This document shows, in pieces, positions 1 to 12,660 of a stretch of DNA of 64,000 bases (position 1 is the first letter of the stretch; each line of letters opens with the position of its first letter). The notes beneath the pieces were generated by a model. That model was not told the DNA's origin. It did not search any database and was given only the letters and a program-made list of their open reading frames with translations. Source of the DNA: Hoplostethus atlanticus (taxonomy: Eukaryota; Chordata; Actinopteri; Trachichthyiformes; Trachichthyidae); contig JAXDDX010000018.1 in the NCBI GenBank assembly GCA_034670405.1, positions 1,302,501 to 1,366,500 on the forward strand, in the 5' to 3' direction. Position numbers and translations under genes: made by a program.

Positions 1-415
1 GGTAGGTGTGAGCTTATGGATAATCCTTTGGGGTCTGGCATAAGTAGGTGGTTGGTGGGTGGAGGAGTGGGGGAAGGTTGTTGGGGTTACATCTAATCAA
101 GGCAGGGGTGTGCCCCCCCCCCCCGCCCCCCTTTCTGTAACCCTCCCCAATCTGCTACCCATCCCACCCGCCCGCCCACCCCACCACACCCACCCCCCTG
201 GCCCGTGCTGTGTCAGTAAAAAAGTGTGCTACTTCAGCAGTCCCCTGGGACCTGCTCCCCCTCACATCAAAGCAGCCAGTTTCTCTCTTAATGTGAATAT
301 CAAATCTGTGGATCACAAGTCCCAGCACAGTCTGCATAAACTGCCCCTCCCCCAACCTTTAATTCTGCCTAGTGATGAGGGAGAGAGAGGGAGGGGAGTT
401 ACTGTGAGAGGAAGG

Positions 416-464
<49 letters not shown>

Positions 465-3400
465 AACAAAAACAACTACTTGCTTCAGAGATTTGACATT
501 TGCTGAACGTACGGTCCATCCTAAAATGTGCAGACCCAACACCCAATCAGATCTGGAAGAGGACCGGCTCAACTTGCGCATCTGCATCAGCATTGCATTA
601 TTCAGAAGCATAAAATGTAATTCTTCATATTGATGCTGTTTGCTTGTGTTCCTTTTTTAGAAATAATTCATTCTTTTTTTCACAATGTCATTGGGGTGTC
701 TAAAAGATATGAGGGCTGGTAGGAGAGCAGGAATGCCAGTGGCAGAGATGTGACATCCTATTGGTGAGGTGGGAAGTGTAACGAGCTTCGTTTCCCTGCT
801 CCGCACTCCTACACCGGCACACTTGCCATCAGACCACAAAAATCGATCAATATTAAAGTGTAAAAATGTATGTTTTTGTGTACCAATTCAGATTTGTGTT
901 GTTCAATTATATGGAGTGGCCATACCCATATACGTTAAGGGGATGTCAATCAGGTTCATTAGACCTTGAGACCCACTGGCTGTAAAAAAACAACAACAAC
1001 ATGCCTGCACAGTTCACTAACCAGATAAGACATTTTGATCTGTCTGATTTTTTTTTATTACCATACCCTTTCATTTCAAAATACAAGATTAAAATTACAT
1101 TATATATCCTTTTTATAGGCCCATGGCAATTTGCTACCAAAGCTATACTGTGAGTCTAGGATTTTCCAATGAGCCTCTTTAAAATGGATGTTTTTGTGTT
1201 TTCAGCTGAGAAATTGAATAATGCCGGTTTTGAACACCTTTGATTGGCAAAAATGGAAGCCTGCACCCTGCATGGGTAATGATTGGCACCCGTCTGGACC
1301 ACATAGCTCTTCATTGGGTGGTGCCTCAGATTGCGGCTGTAATTGTGCAGCCTAGCAAAGGCAACACGGGGATTTGGACGGGGAGGGGGGGGGGCAGTTT
1401 TGCATATTTCTATTTGTGGGAGCTGAGAGGTGGAGAAAATGAGAGCTTGCCCGGGTGAGAGATTGCCTTATTGCCTTTCATTTTTTTTATTCAAATAAAA
1501 TAGTTATATATTTCTAACATTAGACCTATCATCTGTTTTTCCATTTGATAAATCCGATTTTAAATTTGATCTGCAAAATAGGCCCACAGCAGGCCTACAG
1601 CCTCGAAACCAAAGGGTCCATTTTCTACACGCATTTCTGAATGGGGCTGCTAATTAAGTCACAATTCAGTAGCCTAAATATCGCAATTAGATTTAAATTT
1701 TTTTTTTTTTTAACTGATTAGGTTAATCAACAACAATTTACAAACTAAAAACCATTAATGAATGCATTTTCCAATAATTTCACATCAAATATAAGATTTC
1801 AAATCGGTGGAAGAATCACTGAAAAAGACTCAAATACTCTTAATCCTTAGCTGTTAGTAACCTAAGATTTTAAATATTTTTTAAAGGAAAAGATCAATCT
1901 GACTGAGTTGAGCAATATTATTTTATTGGAATTAGTCATGTGGAGATTTAGAATATTTTCTGGTGTGAAGAAGCCAATTTAAATGAACTTTCATTTATAA
2001 TCGGTGCTCCTATAGAAATAACATCCCAAACTGACCGTCACCGAAATGAAACCAATCAAAAATGTTGTGAACAACAAAACCAACAGGGGTGTCCCCGTCA
2101 CATCCCCTCCTCCCCGCGTCCACGAACGCACACAAACACACGCGTTCGTGCACGCGCGCGCGCGCACACGTCCACGGGGTGCAGGTGCGCTATTAGTGGG
2201 AAACACGACCGGGCTCGTCTATAATCTGCACGCGCGCCCCTGGAGTTTCTCATTTGGTGAAATAAATTCAATGATATTTTATATTCCAAAGGACCCAATG
2301 CTGCTCTGAAATCACATCTTTAAAGTTACATAATTGCTATAAATCAACAGCAAATATTTGATAGCTGAGATGATTTTGGAAAGAGTTGAGAACAAACACA
2401 ATAAATGAGCACAGCAGAAGCAGCTTAGCACTACATATAGAGGGTATAATTCTGAATATTCGTAAGAAATACATATATATAGGCCAATGCTATCTGGAAA
2501 GGCCAGAACTTAAAATGACATATGAAGCTTCTGTACAATAGCCTGTTATTGATCAACGGGAGGCTTATTTGCAACGAAAACAGTAATATTTCCAGTTCCA
2601 GCCAATTCACTATGTCAGACTTTTTTTATTAAAAAACAAATGCACCTTCACAAGGCCTGTGCTAATCATGAACGATAATAATGAACCATTTCATGGTAAA
2701 CATGGTTCCACATAGGCAGGCTAAACAAAGGGTAGAAAATGTTCTTATATAGAGATATTGTTGAGTTTCTGTTATTTTTCAAGTAGATTGTTCAGGATTA
2801 TTATAATGCACTGTAATAGCAGAAGATCAATTTGGTAATAGGGCCAGGGATTTGCTGCAATATTGAACAAGAAATATGAAAAGATCATTTTAACAAATAA
2901 ATCACCTCATATATTTAGAAACTAAATTAAACTAAAAAAGATGTGAACTGAATTAAATAAGAAGGAAAAATCTGATCTGCACTAATCATGGGCTATGTGG
3001 GTGTAGACTAGCCTATTAAACTATTAAATCCGTTGTGAATAAGGCCTTTAATTTGTCACCCCATTTTATTTGTTACCCATTTTAACACGGTAGCACTTCA
3101 GACACAATACGACTTCTGCCCATAAAATAACCTCAAAATCACCTCCCCAAAAAAATAAGAGCATCCCTTGGAAATGGAGCCAGAGCCCAAGACAGTCCCA
3201 CAAAACAGCTGCAATTAGCATAAGCTACACAATGAAAGCAACCCAAACAGAGAAAATTATAAGCCTCCACCTGAAAACTTTACAGGAGCGTGTTCATTAG
3301 AGTTAATTGGTTCTAAAAGTAATCAATTTAATCAATTATCGGCCTATGGGTGTTTTCATTTCCTCACTCTGTCTCTCTCCCTCTGTATTCCCACCTCATT

Positions 3401-6380
3401 CTCCCTATTCAGCCATTTTACATATTCATAACTGGAGTTGGTAATGCGAAAACAATCCGTGGTATCAGCACCATCTGTGGCATCACGGGCCGCCAGATAC
3501 AACCACACAACAGTCGAGGGAAAAAAATTACTTTACACCTTGACACTTCAGATATTTCTACCTGTTCCTCCGCAGTAAGCTTATATATTTTCATTTAAAG
3601 AATAATTCATTTTCAAGTCCTCATTACGTGGCATCCGATGATAGACTAGATCAAAGCACAAGACCATGCGTATTATTTATAACTGCAGGTTGCTGCAATT
3701 TCTTTAATGATCACTTTTGCTTAAACTAAAATAAAGTCAGACTCTAGTGCTCAATGGTCAAGATGTGTAATAGCCCAACAGTCTCTTTGGTGTATTTTTT
3801 TTTGTCTTACCTTCTTGGAAAGAGTACAGCAGGAGTAAAGTTACAAGCCACATGCCATAAATAGCAGGTATATTTTTCAGGAATAGTTGGCAATCCTGGC
3901 AAGTGTTGCGGCGCAGTTTTTTTCTGGCCAGGCTGGTCTCCGTGCTGGACTGGCGACTGTGCTCCCCGGAGGTCTCTCCAGCCCTGCTGCCCCGCTAAGC
4001 ATGGAGGGGAAATGAGAAGAGCCACAGCCCCGCCCATGTCCCCTCCTCTCCTCCTAAGACCATCGTGCATACAAATCCATCCTCCCTACTCTAATGAAAC
4101 ACCGCGGACCGATGGGTCACGGCAATGCCGATCATGAGCCGAAGGTTGAGTTGAGTTGAACAGTGGATTTTTTTAGTTCAATTATGTCTAAATTGCCAGT
4201 TTTGTGTGAGAAGTGGAATTAGGCAGTCAGATCCAGTGGCACCTTGGAGAGCGCACCCACCTGTGCGCCCCAGATGACTGCCTTTCTCTGCGCAATGTGG
4301 ATGTACAATAGCTACCCAGGCTACCGCGGAGACTGTCAAAATTCAATTAACCTTTTTTTCCTGCTTTTGGTCAGTGGTTAAAGGGCCCTGGAGTCGCATC
4401 ACAGAATGATGACTGTATTTCTTTGTCTTACGGAGCCATGAAACGTGCATAGACATTTGCGCACAGAAATGCACTGCAGAGAGAGGGAGGAGGAGGAGGG
4501 GGGGATTCCGTGTTAGAGAATGCAACTTCCACCAAGCAATTAAATCAAACCTTTTGCAATAACCTGGTCGTAAAAGGCTTCAGTGAATCCTTGAAAAACA
4601 GTGAAGAACTTTTCTTTTCTGCAAATTGCGGTTGTCCACACCATTAAGCGTATGGAGCGGTCTCTGTTGAAACTGGTGTGAATAGCTACACTGCATACGC
4701 ATATGTTAATGCAGGACGGAAATGTGGAGGACACTCCCAGTTCATGGAATATTCAAAGTCAGCTGTTGTTGCCGCTGTTGGATCGGAAAACTGATCCTCT
4801 GCTGCAATATTTTAGCTTGAGATCCAGCTGCCCTGCACCAGCCTACAGCACTTCCCACTGCCATTCAAAAGCCAGGAAGGCAAAACTGTAAATAAAGGAT
4901 ACAAATGTGGGACCAATTATGCTTATATATACAAAAAAAATGTATTACTGAGCCCAAAGTTGGCTGGCTAACTGATAAACTCACTTTGCAAGCTTGTCCC
5001 AGAGGCCTATCTGACCTGTCAATCAAAGCACAAATTGCTGTGGCATGTTTTTACCACACTTGCATCAATTCTTAACCTAATCTGATGTTTAGTATCAGAA
5101 GGTGCACAGATCTTACGCAGTAAGACCTGGATGTACTTATTCATTCACCTGCCTGAGTCATACTTAACTGGATCGTCGTTATAGATGGCTAATAAATTGA
5201 CAGCAGATATGGGAAGGAATCTTCTTTCCTTTTAGGCTACTGAAATGATAAGATTAACAATGGATGTGTATTTTATTGGTGGTGGTGCTTGGCAAGTAAC
5301 CTTACAAGGCCTGATTACAACTATGTCTGAAATCATGAAGTTATTTTAGACAAGCCTAATAATTCTCAGCACTTGACTGTGCCAAGTTCATTCAATTCAC
5401 TAATTATGAGAATTAAGTTTATCCCATCATGCCAACAGTCCATTTCAATTCCAACCTGTAGCATCAAATAGCTAGGCATGTATGAATGAAGCCCATACTA
5501 GAGGTCACTCTTTGCACTTTTGGTTGTCCTAAAGCAGGTTGAACAAGGTTAGTGGCACACTCACTGCACGCTTCCTGCAGAAGCTGCTGCGATTTGAGGT
5601 TGAAGCTGGAACCTGCATGTCGTTACTGACACCTGCTGGTTCAAGTTACAAATGCAACTTGGGGCCATTTTAATTTGATACAGACAATATTTTATTTCCT
5701 GTACCATTACATTTCTTATGTATTTTTCTTTGGGTAGTCAGGAGTTAGTGTTGTTTATTTTAATACTATTATATGGATGGATGAAAATGTTCTTAAATTA
5801 TGACTCTTGTGTCTTGTATTATGTTTCATGTACTTTTGTGTATTTATATTTATATGTTTTTATGCTGGTTCTTTCTCAAAGTAGTCTCTATGGTGTGTGT
5901 GAAATATTCAACTGCCATACAGAAAGAATTACATTTTCTAAAACTACGTTTTGGGCAAAAAGTTTCACCTTTATAGCATGTATTGCCATGTCTGAATATT
6001 CCTGTGTTCCCATGCCTGGTAAACTATACCAAAATATATGATCCTTTCTCTGTTCATCTTCTCAAGACCAAACACAAGGAAATGAATGGGCCCAATGGTG
6101 TATGGATCATCATTTCCAATTGGATTTTACTATTGAATCATTTTGACATTTTTCTTCTACCATGTTGGTCAGACAAATTAACAAAATTCTCACCCATTTC
6201 AACACTATCTTCTATTAACAGATTCATCGTTTTTCATCGTTCTTGGCATACAAGATAACTGATAATAACTGTCACTTTTAATTCAAGGTCAGATTTTTGT
6301 CACTGTTCAGTGTTGCTTGCTTGCCTTCCTTCTATTTCCAACTTGGCCTTGTTGCATGCTATAATACTGCAGCCAAATTA
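1..6380. other. Intergenic, no gene recognised
   Basis: AT-rich with small GC islands. Contains a (GA)n tract near 412-461, a G-run at 1380-1396 and an alternating CG/CA stretch at 2123-2168. None of the open frames (for example 59-496, 2046-2309, 5718-6041) shows codon bias, flanking splice sites or resemblance to a known protein. Confidence 0.6.
412..461. repeat. (GA)n microsatellite
   Basis: Almost pure GA dinucleotide tract; it creates spurious Arg-Glu and Ser-Leu open frames on the two strands. Confidence 0.95.
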
Positions 6381-6389
6381 AATCAAGAT

Positions 6390-6590
6390 GTTTGGACTGC
6401 AGTCTTTTGAGAGTGGATTGAGAAGTTTGCTGCTCATGGAATTGTTAAGAATCTTGCAGGACGTGGTGGTGAGAGGAAACTTGATCTCAGCTGTAGTTGA
6501 AGTTTGGCACGAGCCATTGAAAAAACACCTAGCATGACATCCTAAAGATCTCCAGGCTGACCTGGAGAAGTCGGGCTCTATTTCTTCTCT
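6390..6590 (+). mobile_element. Possible Tc1/mariner-type transposase relic
   Basis: One frame gives FAAHGIVKNLAGRGGERKLD followed after a stop by LARAIEKTPSMTS and SPG.PGE, a layout that recalls the DNA-binding part of fish Tc1-like transposases. It is broken by stops and no terminal inverted repeats were located. Confidence 0.4.
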
Positions 6591-6784
6591 TTTTTTTTTT
6601 GTCCTTTTGGACATTTTGACCAAATGTCCCTTCCTTTTATGATAAAATGATTTGGAGCTGCAAAAAACAACCATAATGTGTTGTTGGCAGTTTGCTTAGC
6701 AGCACTGAAATACTGAAGACCAACTGTTGCCCGTGGTATACCTAACTGTGAAAACAATTTTTGGATGGTTGGAGTTATAGTTAT

Positions 6785-6875
6785 GATGATAATAACGTCT
6801 ATTTATAGAGCACTTGTCAAAACAGTATGACGTAGTGCTTTACAAGATCAATACAAATATAAATGAAACAAATAA
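6785..6875. repeat. Interspersed repeat fragment (atttatagagcactt...gtgctttacaa type)
   Basis: Matches the general pattern of a very common fish repeat in which a tttatagcgc-like start is followed by gtgctttacaa. Family not assigned. Confidence 0.4.
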
Positions 6876-6984
6876 GGAACCTCATCTTATTCATTTGGTC
6901 ACTACCCAGCGCTTTGCTGTATGACTCAGTTCTCTCTCTTCATCTCACCATCCCACCCTCACTTGTGAATAAGACCCTAAGATA

Positions 6985-8275
6985 TCCCCTCCCCCTACTT
7001 GGGTAGCTGCTCACCCTTCATCTGGATGGGACAGGCCACCTTGTTCTGGGACTTGGAGGTGCTGATCCTCATCCTGACCGCATCACACTCAGCTACAAAC
7101 CTCCAAACTCTCGAGGCCGCTGCATGTATCTGTGCCCTAACCCAAACCTTACCAATCCGTATGTTTTTTTATGTAGGATGACACTCATTCACACCTCAGC
7201 CACCAGTTAGAATGACAAATGTTGTCTCTCTGTTCCTGCTTAAGGGATTTATATCAAAGGTAACTCCTCATCATCCACAAAACGTCTTGGTAAGGTTTTG
7301 GCTTATTTTTGAATCTTCATTCATAGGGCTGTAGTGTATTTCAAAACAATCATATCCAGCAATTCATGAGCAGGCCACACTCCCGCTCCCTCCACCTCTT
7401 CACAGAAGTCAGGAGAAAAAATTATGTTTAATATCAGCTCCTTTCAATCTGAGAGTCAGTGGGTTGCAGTTGACATGGTTTTCAGCTAACAAGACACCAA
7501 ATAACTTGGTGAAAAACACCAAAAACCTGCTGCTCAACTTCTCAATGAACATCATCAGTCCCTTCCTCTGTTTGGGGTTCATTTTATGTATTATATTATA
7601 CATATTGTATATTCTAATTTTAATTAATGTGTGGTTGAAAGAGGTTTTATTTCCTTTTCTTGAGTTGGATGACTTGAATGGTTGAATTTGTAGACAGTTA
7701 TCATGGGACACATCAAGCCAGGCTTCAAGGAAACAGGTGTGTTGTCCAGTGAGGATATTCTGCGGTCCACTAACCAGGAAGGACTCCACATTGCTCCTCC
7801 TGAATCTGAGGTTTGACCATCTGCCAGAGTCTCCTGTCCAGCACCTTGGCATCGGCTTTCCCAGGGAGGCTGAGCAGTGTCATTCCACGAGGACCATCAC
7901 CCATCTCTGACAATCCAAGTGCACTTTTCCGGAAATCACCATTGATAGGCCAACAATATCCAGAGCCTTTTGCATTTCAGGCTGAATCTTGTCTAAGCCC
8001 CTGGCACCTTGCCGCTGAGGAGCTGTCTAACTACCGTAGTGACTTCTGCCAAGGAGATGGACTCTGAACCCCTTAAATCCTCCAGTTCTGCCTCCTGCAC
8101 AGAGGGCTCAAAGGGCTCCTTCCACCTTCCAACAATGTCCCCAGTTGAGGTCAGCGCAATACAGAGAATAGCCTGCCTTCCCCTTCTGATTATTGGATGC
8201 ATTGGCACCACAGCATGCTACCAGCATCTCTATGCTGTGGCCGGTTGTTGCCCAACCATGTTCTAACTGTCTATC
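6985..8275 (-). mobile_element. Decayed non-LTR retrotransposon (RTE/Rex-like), reverse transcriptase remnants
   Basis: Three blocks occur in the right order on the minus strand. Near 8211-7995: TGDIVGRWKEPFEP, SISLAEVTTVVRQLLSGKVPGA. Near 7870-7790: a frame reading LSLPGKADAKVLDRRL and QIQEEQCG. Near 7095-6985: FVAECDAVRMRISTSKSQNK, VACPIQMKGEQLPK. These correspond to the N-terminal, middle and C-terminal parts of a LINE reverse transcriptase common in fish. Stops, frameshifts and extra DNA between 7.1 and 7.7 kb show it is long dead. Family assignment is from memory of motif order. Confidence 0.75.
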
Positions 8276-11200
8276 CTCTAAAGCTTCCCCTTGTACAATC
8301 GTGACTTTTAACTAGAGCCAGGAAATTAAAGTGCTCTGTAATGCAGACTGACCTTGTTTTGTTACAAACATGTGCCTCTGTATTCAGGGTTCTCCTTCCC
8401 CTGGCCCAACAGGGGATGACCTACCCTGTCACAAGTCTATAAAAATGACATCACAGGACAGATTTTATTCAAAACTTTATTAGATTTTGTGTTTTTTATA
8501 ATAAAGAGAACTAGAGCTGATATGCATGGATGAGAGCTTGTCAATGGGGACATCATTTGAGGGCGAGCCAGAGAGCTTTATATTTGTGTGCAGAGAGCAG
8601 CAGTATGGTACCACTTGGTCACTCTGCAGGGTAAGAGTACGGGGGCTCCAGTTCACCTCCAGTATTCCTCTTTGGATGTTCCCCATTCACCCTGCATCCC
8701 ATCGTTACAACTCCTTCACCTATAATACCTTTCCTACATGGGGCTTACAATATCGTCACAGTAACTCAAAGGTGCGCTGGACTGTATTCTTTCAATTCTA
8801 TTGGGATTTGCATAGAGTTGCTTGTCATCCTAAGGTCCTCAATGACACAATCTCAAAATTACATCCAACCTTTATTTCCTCCTGAAAGAAAAGGGGGCAA
8901 TTTATTTACTCACTGATGTTATAATTTAAATAAACAGCTTTCCTTAATACCACATCCAATTAGACAACTTGCTTGTGATGCTAAAACAGATTTAACAAAT
9001 TACAAAACAAATCAAGTCTGATTTCTTGAAATCACAATTCTTGGCTATTTAACTCTGTTCGAAGGTGGATTTTCCCTTTAAATGCAAAGGTTCACAGCTA
9101 TACACACACCTTTTGAATGTATACTGTCCATAATGTACTGTAGGGTGTACCTGCAGTGTCTGAGGTGCTTAGCCCCTGACTACTTCCTTATGTGTGCGAT
9201 ATGGTTCCTTCCTGTCTCCCTCAGATGAACAATGGCACACACCAACAGTGGATTACACAAACACAAAAATATACATCTCTTTAAAGTGCCCTTAACGATA
9301 TTGCTTCAAGCCAGTGATTAAAGACTGGAGGCACATACAACAGTTCTTAACATAGCAATGAGCTCCAGACAACCACCGGAAACTCACCGATTCACATTTC
9401 ACTATACAGTATGTTCATCTCTCACTAGTCGTGATTAAGAGGTGCATTTATGTTGCTAAATCATAAGACTGACCTGACACAGTGTACACCTTCATATCTG
9501 TAACACACTCCAGAGGTATTTTGAAAACCAGACATTCAGTGTCTTGAATGTGCAACAGTTGTACACTGTAAATGCATTAAGTTACATATGAAAATATACA
9601 TTCCTCTCCTGATATGATGATCGGTGTATTTTTGAGGAATCATCCCGGTTTGGCACAGTCAGAGGGCTACACTGAGAGTATCACTTGTCCTATTTCCTGC
9701 TGAAACAGGGAATAGTTGAACTACAGCCCCCTACTCTGCCTGCTCGTTTAACACTGACCCCACGCAACCTAGATATGAAATGATGGGTACTTTACTGTAT
9801 GCATGGGCAGAGGGCACTATGGCTTCTCTGTATTTTCCAGCACAATGGCTATCTTTTTCACTGCACTGCAGCTGATAATGTTTACTTATTGCAAGGAATT
9901 AAACAGGATTTTGAATGAATGTGTTTAGGGGAAACGAGCAATTTCCATTTCCAACACGCTGTAACACATGGGAATATGCTGTGTCCAATCCAGGCACGTC
10001 CAGGGCCAGAAAGAGTCACATAACCAGATAGTGCATATAGCCTTGCCAGGATTAGCACAATCAAATCACCATGGTATATGATGGGATTTACAACTAACCT
10101 CAGAGCTGACGCTACCAGCATGACACAGGTATATTAGAACAGGTATTCCAAAAAGTACGTATTTCTATTTTCAAGCATTGTGTCTAAAATCTGGCCCATG
10201 TTGCGTCACATGCTTAAAATGCATTGGTTATTTGTCTTAAAAGCAGCATCATCAGAGGGTCATTCATTTTTCTAGGATAGGGTTTGTTTCAGGGGATTGT
10301 CTATCATTTCAATTCAGTAGCTTGTTGTATTATTACTGCTGCGTTTGCTGAGTTTTATAAATTGTTTTGCAATATCTAGTTGTCCTCATTGACAGAGGAG
10401 TATAGAAGCACTAACAGGCACCTGTGTTTTTGCATCAAGCAAAGAAAAGGTACAGTATGAAGAGCTGGGCTGAATCCTTACAATATAATTTCAATGAAAA
10501 ACCCTCTTTGTTAAAACATACTCATGTGGGTGTGTTGCAGACGGATATCCACAAAAGGCATTGATATCAAGAAGCAATGTACACATGTACTATCAAAATC
10601 AAATTTCGATTTTGATGTAGTTGTCCATTTTAGCGAAGGCCTACTGTGAATTCAGTGTTAGGTAAAGAAGGATCCAGCCCAGTTCAAACTACTTACATTG
10701 CATTATTCCCTGTCTCAAGCATTTAAATAAAGAAATGTTTTTTGTTTTGACGTCATATGAAAAACAGTCAAGGTTTAATTTTTTATGCAGCCTGGCTGTA
10801 GCTACAGAAGATATTTAATATATCATGGCCACAAATCACTTCACAGGGTGCATAATTGTGGGACATGAGATATAACGCTTTTCCTCAACTTGGTGATTTA
10901 ATCTTGGGCACACAAATTAACACATTCCCATAATCTAAGACAATGTGCACACACTTTTACAAAGTATGCACACCTTCATTTAATCAATTAGGTTTAACCT
11001 GATACATTTTTAAAAAGCCGTCTACCAGAGACACTTAGGTTATTGGAATAAACAAACAACCCTTTCATAGGCTTATTTTGATTCCATCTGTGTTAACTGC
11101 ACTAGGCAAAATGCAAAGACCTTAATTTAGAAAAAAAGAGAAGAGGGTACAGCACAAACTGCAGTGTTTTCAGAATACGCTGCATTCAAAATCTGTGCAA

Positions 11201-12660
11201 AATTGACATTTAATTTAGAACTGCAGCAACTAATTAGACAATATGCCAGGGGCCCTCTACAACTGTCATGAGAAAATAAAAATACAGAGGAATGAAAAGT
11301 CAATGAAGGTTGCACACGAAGGTAGAGATATTCAGTATAGTTACATTAAGAATAATAATATCAGGATGTATAGCGGGCCAGTTGACCAGTGCACAGACTA
11401 GAGCCACTCAATAAAAATGTGAATAGAATGAGACCATTTAAATGCGAGCTTGAGAATGATTTGTTCAAAATTAGTTGTTCATTGTTCATTCTTTCTCGCC
11501 CGGCACTATCAATACACAAAATAGTTGCATATTGTATCTTTAAGTTGCAACAGACTTATTGCTACGATGGAAACATGGAGTGGGAGGTTCTAGATCATCT
11601 CTGATTTCCTCTGGAAGTGTAATTGCAAGGTAGGTAGGTGCTACATGTAGCAATTTAACATCAAGAAATCATTGATACATAGATTTTTAACATTAGTATG
11701 TTAGTATAACATCGTTCTCCACAAGGACACAAGTATCGACTTTGATATTCACCCATTGTGTGTCACTGGGTCGGATTTTGTGAGAAATCTGCTGGATTGC
11801 TTTTTGCAAAACAGGAACTGTTTTTACTATAATTTCACGTTAGTTTACCTTTTTGTAATGCATATTCACTGTTATCAAGGGCTATTATTGGCTCTTATCC
11901 TTCTTGCTCTTCAAAACCAACACTCACAGAGCAATGCCAGGGAGAGGGACAAGTAGCAACATCTCCTTAACAGCAGGAAGAAACAGGGTTTATGGGAAAT
12001 GTGGTCTTAATTTTGAGAAACACAAAATGCTACATGTAGCATGTAGCACCTTTAATTTGTACTTTCTGTATTCTATGCTCAGTTGCTCAGTTGAATTAGT
12101 ATGACTGGAGTGAATTATTCTCTCAGCAGATCTATGGCATGGCTCACAGTGTTTCTGTCCTGCGGCAGCTAGCGTTGTCCTGCATGAAGGTGGCAGCAAG
12201 TGCTTCAGCTGCTATTGACAGAAGAGGTGTAGATGTGGGAGCTAGATGGGGGAATGAGACCTTACTCTTTTACAGCCAACTGGAAGTTAACTCGGTTAAG
12301 GCCAAGCAACCAGGTAGGATTTTTATTCTAAATAAGTCAAGCTGAAGTGTCTCTGGTAGGTGGCATCGTGATTTTAACATGATTGATTTAATCATGTGCA
12401 CATTTGGACATATTAATGTTAATGTGCACTCGCAGCTGCACATTTTTTTAAATATCATCTGCACATTATATTGCATACACTAGTTTGTTTACCATGAAAT
12501 ACATGTTTTCCCTCCAAGGCCACAGCCAGGTGCCATAATTTTTTTAAATACCATCTTGAACATAATGAAGTTGCATGTGTGCAAACACATGTGCATATAC
12601 AAATATATGCGAAGATATATAAATAGTAATATTCATATGGATTCACATACATGCATTAAC
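8276..12660. other. Region downstream of scn4b; no coding exon recognised
   Basis: AT-rich. May hold part of an scn4b 3' UTR. Frames at 8480-8686, 8526-8885 and 9882-10121 look random. Confidence 0.5.
11636..12051. mobile_element. Candidate small inverted-repeat element (MITE-like)
   Basis: Begins aggtgctacatgtagca (11636-11652) and ends with its inverse, tgctacatgtag...gtagcacct (12028-12051). The 416 bp between encode nothing convincing. No clear target-site duplication, so it could be a chance or older structure. Confidence 0.4.

Noticed and set aside
9530-9560. Possible last exon of scn4b (reads ECLV on the minus strand)
   Set aside because: No AG acceptor in the right phase and the frame departs from the family; the correct exon is at 12661-12754.
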